64,000 bases of DNA from Trebouxia sp. TZW2008 (Eukaryota; Chlorophyta; Trebouxiophyceae; Trebouxiales; Trebouxiaceae), in assembly GCA_002118135.1 (NCBI GenBank), contig BDIU01000262.1:124228-188227 (forward strand), written 5' to 3'. A program made the translations under genes and the position numbers. The stretch's first letter is position 1. Each line of letters opens with the position of its first letter. Positions 23,801-34,640 of the stretch are shown here, in pieces. The notes beneath the pieces were generated by a model. It did not search any database. It was not told where the DNA came from and saw only the letters and a list, made by a program, of their open reading frames with translations.

Positions 23801-26800
23801 CAGGTGGTCTGTGATTGCAGTTCAAACGCATCGAGGAGATTGAGGGCATGCCTGCTACAAGCATGCTTGATGTTCTGGGCATTGTGGAATCAGTTGGGGA
23901 TTTTGTCACACTGACTCTGAAGAATGCAACAGAGCAGACTAAGAGGTCCCTGGTGCTGCGAGACAACAGCAACAGATCCATTGAGCTGACCATGTGGGGC
24001 ACCTTTGCCAGTGATCCAGGAGATATGTTGGCACAGGTCTAGCACTGAATGCAAAAGCCTCTTCAATGCATTGTTTTGATGTGGGCTAGCTCTGCCAGTG
24101 ACGTAGGAGACCTTCTGGCACAGGTAAAGCGGTGAGATGCAATAGCTTCCTCAACACATCTTTCTGTTGAGGGCAGCTTTGCCAGCCCAAACACCTCTGG
24201 CACAGATTAACAATGTTCTGCAATGCCAATCTAGCTTGGGTGAAGCGCTGGTGTGCAGCGTCAAGTTTGCATGTGTCACATGCTGTTCTGCAATGTCTAT
24301 CTGGCAGCATATGCTGCTGCTTGGCTTTCAGTCAGCTTGAGTCCGGAGTTGCTTACTGGCCTTGGCTCGCAGCTTTGATCAAGACAGTCCCTGACTCAAG
24401 AATGGAGCTGTGTGAACGCTAGCTATAGACTGTGCAAGATGCTGCATGCGGTTTCAGGCGGGGTGACATTTGAGCACTGCAAGCAGCAGCTCTCGTCATT
24501 GCTCAGCTGTATATTGTGCAATAAGTGCCTGCCAGAGATGTCTCTTTACAGACCTTCACCTGCCCAAGTGAAATCATTCACCTGATTGGAGAGCATACAC
24601 TCACCCAAGCAATGGCTTTTGCAGGCTGTCGAGCAAGGCAATTCCAGTCATTGCTATCAAGACTGCGCGAGTAGGTGACTCCATTGGCAAGACTTTGGGA
24701 ACCATCAGCACGTCCTTGGTAGCTGTCTGGACCAGCTATTCCTGTCGAGAGTGCTTGAGCAGTTGACCTGACCAATCTTCTCCTGCAGGCTGTTGAGCAA
24801 GGCAACCATCCGGTCATTGCTGTCAAGACTGCTCGAGTGGGTGATTTCAACGGCAAAACTCTAGGAACCATCAGCACCTCCTTGGTTGATGTTGACCCTG
24901 ATGTGCCTGAGGCTGGAATGCTTCGCAACTGGTCAGCCCTCTTGTTCTTCTACCCTATCTTGAACTGCCAGGCTACTCACTGCCAAGCCAATTATGCTAT
25001 TGATTGCATGCTTGCTTTATCATGACCAACTGGTAGCATGTGTGAGACACCCAAACCTGTGCCAGTACTGGGGATATGTATACGGGTCTCAGAACAGCAC
25101 TCAGAGCAACCCCATCAAAGCCAGGCTAAGCTGTACAGGACAAATTTAGCTGGCATTGGACAGTCAAGTTGAACAGTTGTGGTGCTTCAGGTATGATAGG
25201 GAAGGTGGTGCACAGCAAGCAGCTCAGCCCTTAAGTGATGCTAGGGCCTCTGGAGGTCGCATGGCAGAACGGCGCTGCACTCTGGCACAGATCACAGACG
25301 AGGGCATGGGCACTAATGGAGCACCAGCTTTTGTTCAGGTGCAATGCTGTCTCCTGACGTTTATATGTGGACCATAGGAGTGTGCAGATTGATTTGATGG
25401 TTGATTTGCATTGGTACAAAGCTAATTTGGTGGCAGTTCACTGCTCTTGTACAAACCTGGCAGGGTCATGTGATCTCACCAGCAAGCATGTACATCCTGA
25501 CAATGACGATGTTGATGGCTGGCATGCCTATGAACGTGCCCCTTTCAAATTTACTTTTTATCTCACCAACATGATTGGTTGAATAAATGACTGACTGCTT
25601 GGTTGGGTGATTAAGTGATAAATGGATGGATCAACGGAGTGATTGATTGGTTGATTCATTCATTCATTCATTCATTCATTCATTCATTCATTCATTCATT
25701 CATTCATTCATTCATTCGTTGATTGGTTGATTGCCTGATTGCCTGACAATGCAGGTCAGTGCATGGGTGAACTTCATCAGAGGCGAGAACCTCTTCTACC
25801 CAGCCTGTACTGGACAGTACAATGGCAAGCAGTGTAACAAGAAGCTGAATGATCAAGGGAATGGCTGGTAAGCTGCATGCCTCACAGCATCTCAACACTG
25901 TGTTGTCCATGTTCCTAAATTGCTGTCAATCACACCTGAGATATCATCCGCGCGCATCTTACACTATACCAGCACCATACAACAGAGTGCATCTCCCACA
26001 GCAGCTTTACAGTGGCTGTTTGTTGTTGTTGAGTTGCTGTCAATTGCACCTGATGCTATAGACATGATCAACGTGCACCTTGTACTACATGAGTACCACG
26101 CCCTGTGCCAATCCACAGAACAGTTGCTTGCCACTGAAGCTTGCCCTCTCAGGTGACGCATCAGCGGGAGCAGAACCTTGATCGCTCATGAAGCTGTCAG
26201 CATGCACAAGACTGGCTGCTGGTTCAGCTTGAATGTAGAAGCTTGATCTAATACTCATGTGCAGGTGGTGTGAAAGGTGTCAATCAGCCAGCACTCCTGA
26301 GTGGCGGTATATGCTCTCCTTGCAAGTGTCAGATCACACAGGCCAAGAGTGGCTGACTGCGTTCCAAGTAAGCTGCTAATCTTTGTGCACTTCCTCTTTG
26401 AGCTGCTGTGCCACCATCTCGTCTGTGTGCAACATTCAATTCATTTGATCCCACACAGCAAGCCACTTGTGCCTTCTCTGACCCTCAAATCAGTTGATGT
26501 TGTTTTGCAGTGATGTCACTTGTGACACACAGCTTTTGAACACGCATGAGCTCAATGCATGCTGGCATGATTTGCTTGCTATGTATTGCAACCCCACAAC
26601 GCCATGGAGCATAGGCTGACAAAACCTTGTGATTTGTGCTGCATCTGCTCTATGACAACATGCATAGGTGGCCTTGCCGTCTGGTGTGTCTTGTTTTTCT
26701 TCTGTTTCAAGTTTCAGTGTGCGTCTGGCGTTGCAGGAGGCTGGGCAGGAGATCATGGGCTTGCCAGCATCAGAACTCAAGGCGATGGAAGATGACGGCA

Positions 26801-28835
26801 AAGCATATGATGCAGCCATTCAAAGCGCAAACTTGAGACCTCTGACCTTCACTCTGAAGGTTGCAGAGGACACCTACAATGATGAGACACGCATCAAGAA
26901 ATCTGTCAACAGGTACTTGCATTGCAGCTCAAACACAAGCCTCTATATGATTGCTTTTCAACAGCACGTCTCTACATATTGCAGATGCTTACAACAATTT
27001 GACATGCATCAAGGAGTCTGTCAACAGGTGCAATGCCTTCCTGACAGAAGACCTTACATGTCACACAGCGCACCTGAGGGTAACATTGTACTATCCTCCA
27101 CCGAGAGCTTGCTGCAAAAACTGCGTGATGTCTTTCTCAGCATGTGACTGCAGCGCTATCCGGATGCCGTGTGCAAGCAGGATGTGTGCATGCACCAACT
27201 GTGTTTGCTCAGTCAGCATTTATTGCTTGAATGCGGTTGAGTCTGCTCAGCTATGCCTGACCGTGCAGAGTCACAGAACAAGATTTTGTCAACGACAGCA
27301 AAGTGATGCTGGATGCCATTCTTGTACTGTTTTGCATTCAAGTTTGTTAAGCTGTATCTGGCTTTGCAGAGTGATGGAGACAGATTTTGTGAAGGAGAGC
27401 AAAGTGATGCTAGACTTCATTGAGAAGCTGAAACGTGGGGAGCAAGTGATGCAGCCTGTGGCCGCAGCACCACAGCAGTCCGGCTATGGGCCACCTAAGG
27501 TACCTCACTTTTACTCTGTCTATCAATGTCCCGTGATGCAGGTCATGCATTGCTCTATGCGTCAGGAAGTGAGTCAGGGGCATCTGAGCCTCCACATGCA
27601 AAGAGTTAGCACAGGCTTCTGGAATCTATGACGTCTTCTGTGTCACCTTTCAGTTTGCCTTCTGTGCTTTGCTTGCTAAGACATTCTGATGCAATGGCCT
27701 CACGTTGTCAATACCTGCACAGCATAGGTTGAGAGACCGCTGTTTGTCTTCTCAAGCAAGAGACTACAAGAATGAGGGACAAGTTTGTCGTCATTCTTCC
27801 AGCAACTAGGCGGTCGCGCGAAAGAGTTTGTTGCATCACATACAAAGCAAGGGCGTATTGTCTTGTACACGCTTGCTGTTCATCACAAGAAAATATTGTC
27901 TTTGCATGCACTGTGCAAGCTTGTGACATATTGCCACAGGTGGGCACCAGCTATGGTCAAGGTGGGGGAGGGTACACCACCCCAAATCAGAAGAGGAATT
28001 ATGGCCAGGGCGGTGGCGGGTACAGTGCTGGCAGCGGCAGCTATGGTGCGCCATCAGCAGCCGGCTCATACGCTGCACCAGTGCAGACAGGGGCCTATGG
28101 AGCGGCAAATGGTGGAGGCTACGGTGGTCAATCGCATGGAGGTAAGCAGCGCAGTGCTGCATGACAAAGGCTCCTGGGCTGCCTCTTTAGATAGAGGCTC
28201 CCGTTGTAATGCCTGACGGCGCAGACTTTTCTTTTCGTTTCTGCATGACATTATGTTCACATCTTGAGTTGCTAGGCACAAAGAATTCTTTAATGTCTGG
28301 CATTGTCTGCATGATCCCTCTGTTCGGTCCTTGAAACAATGAGTCGCCATTGATTGTCAAGCTGAATTCCAATCTTGATTGCTGGAAGTCCTGATTTGAG
28401 CAGCATTGCAACAGACAGGATGTCAGTGTTGCTGCTGACTGAGCCTTTGCTTTCAAAGCGGTGCTAAGCAAAAGTCTGCTGATGTCAAGGCGAAGCAAAA
28501 GCTGCTAATGGCTGGTGCACAAGGGCTGTTGTTTACAATGCACACAATGCATGACTGCACAAGGGTCAACACAGGCTCACATCCCTGTCCCTAAACTTGA
28601 GTGTATCAAAATTTTCAAAGCTTGCTTGTCAGTGCAGTTTTGCGAGTCTGCTTCCAGATCACCAACTAAGTAACCTGAGTGTGTTGAAACTGTTCCTATG
28701 CAAACAGGAGGTGGAGGAGGCTACAATGCACAGCCTGCGTATGGCGCATCAGCTGGTGGTGGAGGATACAGTGGAGGACAGAATCAGTACAACAGCAATA
28801 CAGGAGGAGGATACGGAGGGCCTGCTGGGTTTTGA
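20840..28835 (+). CDS. RPA1: Replication protein A large subunit (RPA70)
   Basis: Single-stranded DNA-binding subunit of RPA. Fourteen exons close in frame (about 835 aa): 20840-20909, 20984-21179, 21520-21683, 22126-22736, 23051-23158, 23821-24036, 24789-24931, 25191-25338, 25755-25867, 26265-26367, 26737-26912, 27370-27499, 27940-28141, 28708-28835. It begins MALTPDAVGQILGNN, as in RPA70N, and DBD-F follows with RFRLAISDGKHW. A Gln/Gly/Tyr-rich linker precedes DBD-A (NRWTIKARVSVKGDLR). DBD-B spans VLGIVESVGDFVTLTLKN. DBD-C carries the zinc site: FYPAC, then QCNKK, then WCERC. The first two cysteines are farther apart than in animal RPA1. After DBD-C comes an unusual Gly/Tyr-rich tail of about 110 residues ending GGYGGPAGF. 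Exon echoes occur in at least four introns. Confidence 0.93.
21720..21770 (+). repeat. Echo of RPA1 exon 3 end (or alternative exon)
   Basis: CAAGCACAAGACCTACGCCC through CCAGCAGCAGGT resembles the end of exon 3 (21640-21685), 85 bases downstream. A CCCAG acceptor-like site precedes it, so it could be an optional microexon. Confidence 0.6.
23469..23785 (+). repeat. Two echoes of the RPA1 DBD-B exon
   Basis: Copies starting at 23469 and 23647 precede the true exon at 23821 (spacing 178 and 174). The first still reads FKRIQEIEGMSATSMLDVLG and then TLTLKHAT. The second is frameshifted after EIKGM. Each has the TTGCAG-type context before TTC, but the part matching the exon's 3' half is lost. Confidence 0.85.
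24080..24215 (+). repeat. Echoes of the RPA1 DBD-B exon end
   Basis: AGCTCTGCCAGTGACGTAGG...CTGGCACAGGTAAAG (24089-24128) repeats the exon end at 24000-24040 with its donor. A weaker third copy lies near 24170-24207. Confidence 0.65.
24620..24745 (+). repeat. Echo of RPA1 exon 7
   Basis: GCAGGCTGTCGAGCAAGGCA onward copies the first about 110 bases of exon 7 (24789) with acceptor, 164 bases upstream, carrying an in-frame stop and small deletions. Confidence 0.8.
25640..25720. repeat. ATTC microsatellite
   Basis: About 16 perfect ATTC tetranucleotides in an RPA1 intron, flanked by degenerate GATTGGTTGATT repeats. Confidence 0.95.
26983..27035 (+). repeat. Echo of RPA1 exon 11 end
   Basis: TTGCAGATGCTTACAACAAT through GTCTGTCAACAGGTGC copies the exon 11 end (YNDE...IKKSVNR) with its donor, 115 bases downstream, and has gained an acceptor-like TTGCAG. 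Confidence 0.7.
27265..27330 (+). repeat. Echo of RPA1 exon 12 start
   Basis: GCAGAGTCACAGAACAAGAT onward reads VTEQDFVNDSKVMLDAI, against VMETDFVKESKVMLDFI in exon 12. It lies about 101 bases upstream and keeps the acceptor. Confidence 0.8.
28171..28240 (-). repeat. Dispersed two-hairpin element, copy 4 (minus)
   Basis: Reverse-strand copy in the last RPA1 intron: AAAAGAAAAGTCTGCGCC, then GTCAGGC, ACGGGAGCCTCT, loop ATCTAA, AGAGGCAGCCC. Both stems can form. Confidence 0.75.
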
Positions 28836-29451
28836 AGCATCTGTCTTTAACTTGTTGCAGTATAAGTTTATTTCAAGGCTGGTATTCCTTTGCGCTGTAA
28901 ATTAGCTGGTTTTGTCCAATGGAATTCCATCGTGATCCTGCTGTTTAAGCGATCGCGACTTGTTTGTCCAAGGTGCAGCGTGTGCATGAAAGCTCAGTCG
29001 TCGCTGCTAGCCACTTGCATTGCAACACTTGATCCCTTGACACTGTTGGCTTACAAGCAATCAACCTCAGGTCTGACTTGTTCTGCAAAATGCAAGACGG
29101 AAAAGCTGCCTTACATGTGGAACTATGTCTGGCTGCTCATGAGACAAGTGAAGCATGGTTGCATAGCAAACGCTGCAATGCAAGCATAAAACCTTGACAA
29201 AAACTGGTTCGCACTGGAGATCAAAATTCTGAAGAATCTGACTGACACAGACTGAACTACAGTGCAACTCGTTGGACACAGCATACTATACAAGCAAACG
29301 CAGGAAAAAGAACGTGTTGTACCACTCAAAAGGGAAGGGTTGCTGCTCAAAAGGGCCTGTGTGCACATCAGAAAGGGAATGTTGATGTCACAATTTATTC
29401 AATAAATGATTGGCAAAATTGGCTGATGCACTTGCATCATGACTCCCGGCT
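28836..29451. other. Convergent intergenic region, RPA1 / HAD hydrolase
   Basis: Contains both 3' UTRs. No other gene, repeat or RNA recognised. Confidence 0.4.
28896..28900 (+). terminator. Possible TGTAA polyadenylation signal of RPA1
   Basis: TGTAA lies about 61 bases after the RPA1 stop. TGTAA is the usual signal in chlorophyte algae. A five-base match is weak evidence alone. Confidence 0.35.
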
Positions 29452-30891
29452 TCATACTATTGGGGACAACATTGCATCTGAGTCCGGGTCAACCTCTTCA
29501 TGCAGCATCTGCTTTGACACATCATCAAAAGTCAACACATCCATGCCCCACAGCCAAGCAAAACAACCAGCATCTCTGGCTCCAAAAATGTCATTTCTGC
29601 AGCACAGAAGATGAGTTGACATGCAAACCTCAGACCTTACAGGATTGGCTGACTGCTATCGAGCATACATTACAGATTGACATAACAACAAGTGCTACAA
29701 GCCCTTCAAGGCAAGCAGCATGATGTAGTGTCAGGCATGGAGCATGATCACCTGCTATGTGTGATGTGCAATGAATGCAAGGCATCAAGGCATGTCTACC
29801 TCCTGTCATCTCCAACATGTACAGCTTCCTCTGGCAAAACTCCGAGTTGCTGACAGGCCACCTCAAAGATCATGGGATTTGGCTTCTCAACCCCAATCTC
29901 AGCGCTTATAACAATTGAGTCAAACAACTGATCGACGCCAAGGCCCTTCAAGATTGGTCTCAAGCGTGTGTCAAAGTTGCTGACAACTGCAAGCCTCAGC
30001 CCTTCAATGAACAAGACAACTCAGTTTTCGATCTGTTTGAATGTGCTAGACAGCAGGCATGTGTCTCCCAAACTGCTCAGGCAGTGCTGTGCTGCACATG
30101 GTGATGATGTGCTGCTTGTGTTCTTATGTGCTGTGTGACACACTGAGGGGAGTGACAAAAATCAAGGAAATACAAAGAGCAGAGGTCACTTGCCTGAATC
30201 TCGTAGCCGCTGCAAAGCAGCATGTGCGCCTGGTGCAATATGCCATGCTGCTGGCTGAGCATAGTAGTCATAGATCTCTTCAAATAATGCAAGGCTTTGG
30301 CAGCCTGTAGACTCAGCTACAATCCTCTGCCTGCATCCCAAGGTGTCTGTCTATTGACCAGCGCTATACTGAGCCGAGGATTTGTTGCATGGTAGTGTCG
30401 ATCAGCTTACCAGAATGGCCTGCCATCCCCAACATATCGCTGAGCACTAGAGGTCCACGGTGCATTGTAAGCCCTGCAGTCAGTGACAGGTCTGCAGGCC
30501 TCTGGCTATGCAAAATCCAAGTAGTGATCTGCATGCCAAACTTTACCTGCGAAAGTTGGTCAGGACCTGCACCTCGGGTAGGCTGACCCCATACTTGCTG
30601 CCGTACCGCAAGTATACCTGAAAGATAGTCGTCAGTTGTTCGGTCACTGCTTGCATAGCAGCAAAAGTGTCAAGCTACGCTTGGCTGTACCTCGGCGGCA
30701 GGTTCGCTCGGAAGCAGAAGCGTGCCGGCCGCGTCAACCAGCAGAGCTTTGTACGTAAAATTTGGCAGTCCGCTGTCTTGCTGCGGCACCTTCAAAGCTG
30801 CTTGGTAGCCTCGTGCCTGCCCAATTCGAGCCAAGCAAGTCCGGTGTGACGCAAAGCGAGAAAGGAGCCTGCTAGAACTGAAGCTCAGCAT
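29452..30891 (-). CDS. HAD-superfamily hydrolase (HDHD3/REG-2-like)
   Basis: Haloacid dehalogenase-like phosphohydrolase. Six exons close in frame: 30691-30891, 30547-30617, 30411-30473, 30194-30324, 29800-30001 and 29452-29596 (270 aa). Motif I is degenerate: LLVDAAGTLLLP replaces the usual DxDxT, so the nucleophile aspartate is kept (VDAAGT) but the second is Ala. Motif II is VVSNFD. Motif III lysine is GVEKPNPMIF. Motif IV is HVGDD. The cap carries PWTSSAQRY and the C-terminus has NDIFGARDAG. The first about 45 residues are rich in Ser, Arg and Ala (MLSFSSSRLLSRFASHR), typical of an organelle transit peptide. The intron after 30194-30324 uses a GC donor. The missing second aspartate makes phosphatase activity uncertain. 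Confidence 0.88.
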
Positions 30892-31139
30892 GTCTCCGCT
30901 CCTGGCTACATGTCGAGGCGAGCAGCTCGCGGCTCGTGTGACGACTGCTCACCGGCGCTGAGTGCGCAGGTCGACCTCGGCAATGCGCAGCGGAACCAAG
31001 CGTATTTTCGATCCATTACTACATATGACTAAACTCTATCCAGAAGTTCAACAGCTCAATACTTGACGTTAAGGCGCGCAGCGCGCATTTGGTTGAAGTG
31101 GCTCTCCAGATATTGTTGATGCACTAGTCGATGCGTAAG

Positions 31140-31689
31140 TTATAGCGGCTGTCCTCTGTGTGCAGCACCTTGGCGGAGATATTGCCTCTGCCGTGTTGCT
31201 GAGGTTTTGATGTCGACTGCGACCTTCCGACCAGGCGTGTTTCGCCCGACTGCATCTCGATAGCTTTCACGCTTGCTGGCGATTGGCTGATCTTTGAGGT
31301 CGCTCAGGTGCCGGCGCAAACGCTTGCGCGTCCGAGTGTCTCGTCCTGCAGAGCAGACACAGCAACGGTTTCGAGCTGCCTGCACCTGTCATGCAGATGT
31401 ACTATACGCTGCTTACAGCTTCTTTTTCAGCATATGTTGACATGCTGCTGCCCTGGTCTGAGCGAACTGAAGCGTGCAGCAGCCATATATGTGAGACGGG
31501 CCGCAGACTCAGGATCATATGAGTGTGACCAAGTGCACGGCTGACAGTGGCAAGACAAAGAGTCTCACTTACTTGCAGATTAGCAGAGCAGAAATCAGTC
31601 ATATAATTTGCAGCTGCATCAGGCAGGGCGCCTTTGCATCCATGGCCAGCAAAGGCCTGTGCATGCTCCACAGCAATGTGTGCATCCAT
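31140..31689 (-). CDS. Possible small hypothetical protein (about 120 aa)
   Basis: Two open stretches, 31573-31689 and 31140-31385, join in phase through a GTAAGT donor and a CAG acceptor. The first begins MDAHIAVEHAQAFAGHGCKG. The second contains a CCVC pair and a very basic region (RTRKRLRRH). I recognise no family. It may be a real small basic protein or a chance join; the intron of 187 bases is normal for this genome. The start lies 879 bases from the PLAC8 start on the other strand. Confidence 0.35.
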
Positions 31690-32567
31690 GAAACAGTCCG
31701 GTTTTGAAGAAATGCAGATGCCACTGTCTTTTTTATAAGCTATCTGATTAGCTATCCATCAGGCAAGCAAGGCCATGCCTGGAATTTGATATGGAAGTGC
31801 TGGGCCTTTTAGCCAGCTGGTGACCAGGGACTCAGACGCTTTGAAGCATCACAAGCCAGCAGGCATCAGGCTCATTGCAGATGGGATTCAGAATTCTGTG
31901 TTCCATGTTTCATGAGCTGTCTTACTGTGTATACACATGTGTGTTTAGCTGCAAATTGCTCCTTGCCATGTAGATGCCATCATGATGCTTGCAATAGTTA
32001 CAGTCCGTTTAGATTGCATTTCACTGATGCAACATTGCATTAAGCTGCTCAAGCAGACAATTTAACTTAAATAGAGATTCGTGCATGAGAAACGTGGGAT
32101 CAGACCTCAAAACCTCTGCAATGCTCTGCCACTTACCTGTTCTCTAGGACTTAAGAGTGTCCTGCATCGTAAACTCTGACAGATTTGTGATACATGTTGA
32201 CATCTGTAAGCAACAGGTGCATGCATGCATGACCAGTACCTCGATGCGAAGGCCGCAAAGTTGAGAGATGCGAGAGTAACACGAGACGGGCTGGATCTGG
32301 CTGGCTGGCTGAAGGCAGCTGGGTTGAGACCAGACGCGGGGTTGACTGCTCAAGCCAAAGTTAGCCGGTCAAAATTACTCAAGGTGCCTTCTCGAGGCCC
32401 CCGTAGCTATCATCGTAACAGTAACAACGCGCCTGAGAGGGCGAAGCCAGACGCAGCTAGCACTTTCACGGGTGATAGCCGCAACTAACAGCGATCATAG
32501 CCAGCTCTTTCTCAGTGATCAGCACCCTCGTCTCTGCGACCACTAACGAGACCAGTGGCAGGGCGTC
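31690..32567. other. Region upstream of the PLAC8 gene
   Basis: A plus-strand frame at 32225-32488 (MHDQYLDAKAAKLRDARV...) is open but has no recognisable homology or firm splice context. 31700-32150 is AT-richer and shows nothing I can name. Confidence 0.35.
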
Positions 32568-33972
32568 ATGGGTGCACAAGAGCTGGACGAAACCTCTCCT
32601 CTGTTGCCTCAGCAAGGTGCAGCTGTACAGGAGCCAGCCGGCGTTGTTGTCGGCGATGAAGCGCCAAAGGCCTGGAGAGGTGCACTGCTCAATTGCTTCC
32701 CCGGATGCGACCACATAAGCTGGCACTCTTGCCTGCTCGGCTATTTCCTTCCTTGCATCGCTTTCGGGTGAGAAACATTCTTGTTTCTCGCTTGATGATC
32801 TGGAGCAACACGCCTGTTGTGTACAAAGGTTGTCTACAAGCATCGATCAAATGTCTATATGTATATGCAGGCAGAACATGAAGCGTGCACTCAGCCTGTC
32901 TGCAGTCTCTCAGGCTGCACTGTATGTACTGTTGTTTCTGTCTGGGCGAGCCCTGTATACCTGGAGCTCAAGGGGTGTTGCTCTTGCCTGCCCTGCACCA
33001 TTCCACGAGCACCACCACGGCCATGGACACCATGGTCACCATGGCCACCATGACTTCTCTGAGGCACATGCTTTCAGTGCTGGCCTTGAGCAACTGCAGA
33101 CAACACCTCTGCCTGGTTCCCACAACGCTAGCCACCCTGGAGGACACCACCATGGGCCACCTCCACCCATGACACCAGGTACAGCGTGATCAGACCCCAC
33201 ATATGTAAGGTGTCATCCTTGCTGGCGAGGGCGCAGTGGCATTCAACGACTATGTCTTGCTGATCAGCGCAATGCTGTACCACAAATATGTTGCATACAG
33301 TAAGGAAGCCTTGAGTCTCTTGTACCAACACTCTGATTGCAAATCAGCAACAGGTATTTGGATCTGATTGCATTCAAAGTCTGGAGGCAACACAATCACA
33401 CATATTGATCTGGTCTTTGATGCTTGCAGAGTGCCATCAGGCTATGGCAATTCTGGGCACAGCTTACTGCGTCATGGTGCTGATGTGCGCTGTTGGTGTG
33501 CTGTATGCTGCACACCGAAGAACCCAGATTCGTGAGAAATTTGGCATTGCTGGCAGCCGCATTGGTGACTTCTGCACTTGGTGCTGGTAAGCTTTCCTTG
33601 AGCATGTGGCGCTAGTGAGCCCTTACAACTGCATTGACAATGTTCTGGCCTTTGTGTCAAAGCCCTTCAGTTTGTGTCTGCTGCTTTGCGTCACTTTTGT
33701 TGCTTGCTGGTTTCGTTTGAAGTGATGTGTGGCAACACACTTGTTTTGTGCAGGTCTGCTGCAGCATTTGTGACTTACATGATGTGTGATGCAGGTGTGC
33801 ACCATGCGCACTGTGCCAGGAAACCCGCACAATCTGGCACAACAATGTCCGTGGTGGTGTATGGCATGGTCAAACACCGCTGTTGATCACAGCTGAGCCT
33901 TCTTATGATGCACCAATTGTCAATGAGATGAAGGCTGATTACAAGCCTGTCATTGCCAAAGAGTTTGTTTAA
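32568..33972 (+). CDS. PLAC8-family membrane protein with His-rich loop
   Basis: Four exons close in frame: 32568-32767, 32871-33178, 33430-33586 and 33795-33972 (280 aa). The PLAC8 signature is split over the ends: FPGCDHISWHSCLLGYFLPC with AFGQNMKRAL in the first half, and TWCWCAPCALCQETRTI in the second. Between them are two hydrophobic segments (AALYVLLFLSG; MAILGTAYCVMVLMCAVGVL) and a loop rich in His and Gly (HEHHHGHGHHGHHGHH near residue 108). Plant relatives are plasma-membrane proteins tied to cell size control and to cadmium, zinc or calcium transport. The His-rich loop suggests metal binding here, which is inference. The first 40 residues are acidic and Pro/Gln-rich, as expected of a cytosolic start. 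Confidence 0.85.
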
Positions 33973-34640
33973 AGCAGCGCCGTGGTTGTGGGTTCAGCAG
34001 ACTATAGCGAGTGTAGAATGAGAGATGCGGTTGCGCAGCTGGCAAGAAAGCTGTGAACCTCTACAGCTTTGTTCATCAACTATTGCGAGTGTTCTGGTAG
34101 TTGTGCGCACGTTGTACAAAAATTGCATATTGCAATGTGGTATAGCCAGTCGATTAGGCTGTTGAATTGTTCATGTGTCTCTTAACGTGTCAACATCAGC
34201 AGAGTGGTTTGTAGTGCATGCAGAAAGTGGCATGTAAGTATGACCCCTGTCAATGAAATGCGCTGTTGTCAGCGGTTGTGAAGTGTTGCACTCCACCCTG
34301 AACATAAGCTTGCTTGGCAACAGCCATGGTCTACATGTGTACATTGCAGATTCCTTAGTTTGATCCCTAGTGCTAAAGTCCATCATGCAAAGCATGCTCT
34401 CAAGCTCAACAGACTGCATGCACCTTTCAGACATTAGATGCAATGTCCCAAGCCACCTGGGCATGGCAAAAAGGCGAAACTTAATGTGATTGTTCAGCAG
34501 ACCTGTGCTGATGTCAGAGCCATAAGAGGGAAAGCACATAACCTCGCAAGCAGATTTCTGTGGTTGCTGAGCTGCAGACCAGCATCAGTAGGATCATGAT
34601 GTCAAGTGCAGCATCCAATCATTGCCTTCACAATCAATGC
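33973..34640. other. Convergent intergenic region, PLAC8 / RAD1
   Basis: Holds the 3' sides of both genes. Open frames near 34171-34539 lack support. Nothing else seen. Confidence 0.4.

Noticed and set aside
25640..25720. ATTC array as a CRISPR or centromeric repeat
   Set aside because: It is a plain tetranucleotide microsatellite with no spacers.
32466..32843. Minus-strand 125-aa frame opposite PLAC8 exon 1
   Set aside because: PLAC8 on the plus strand is recognised and closes in frame; the opposite frame has no recognisable motif.
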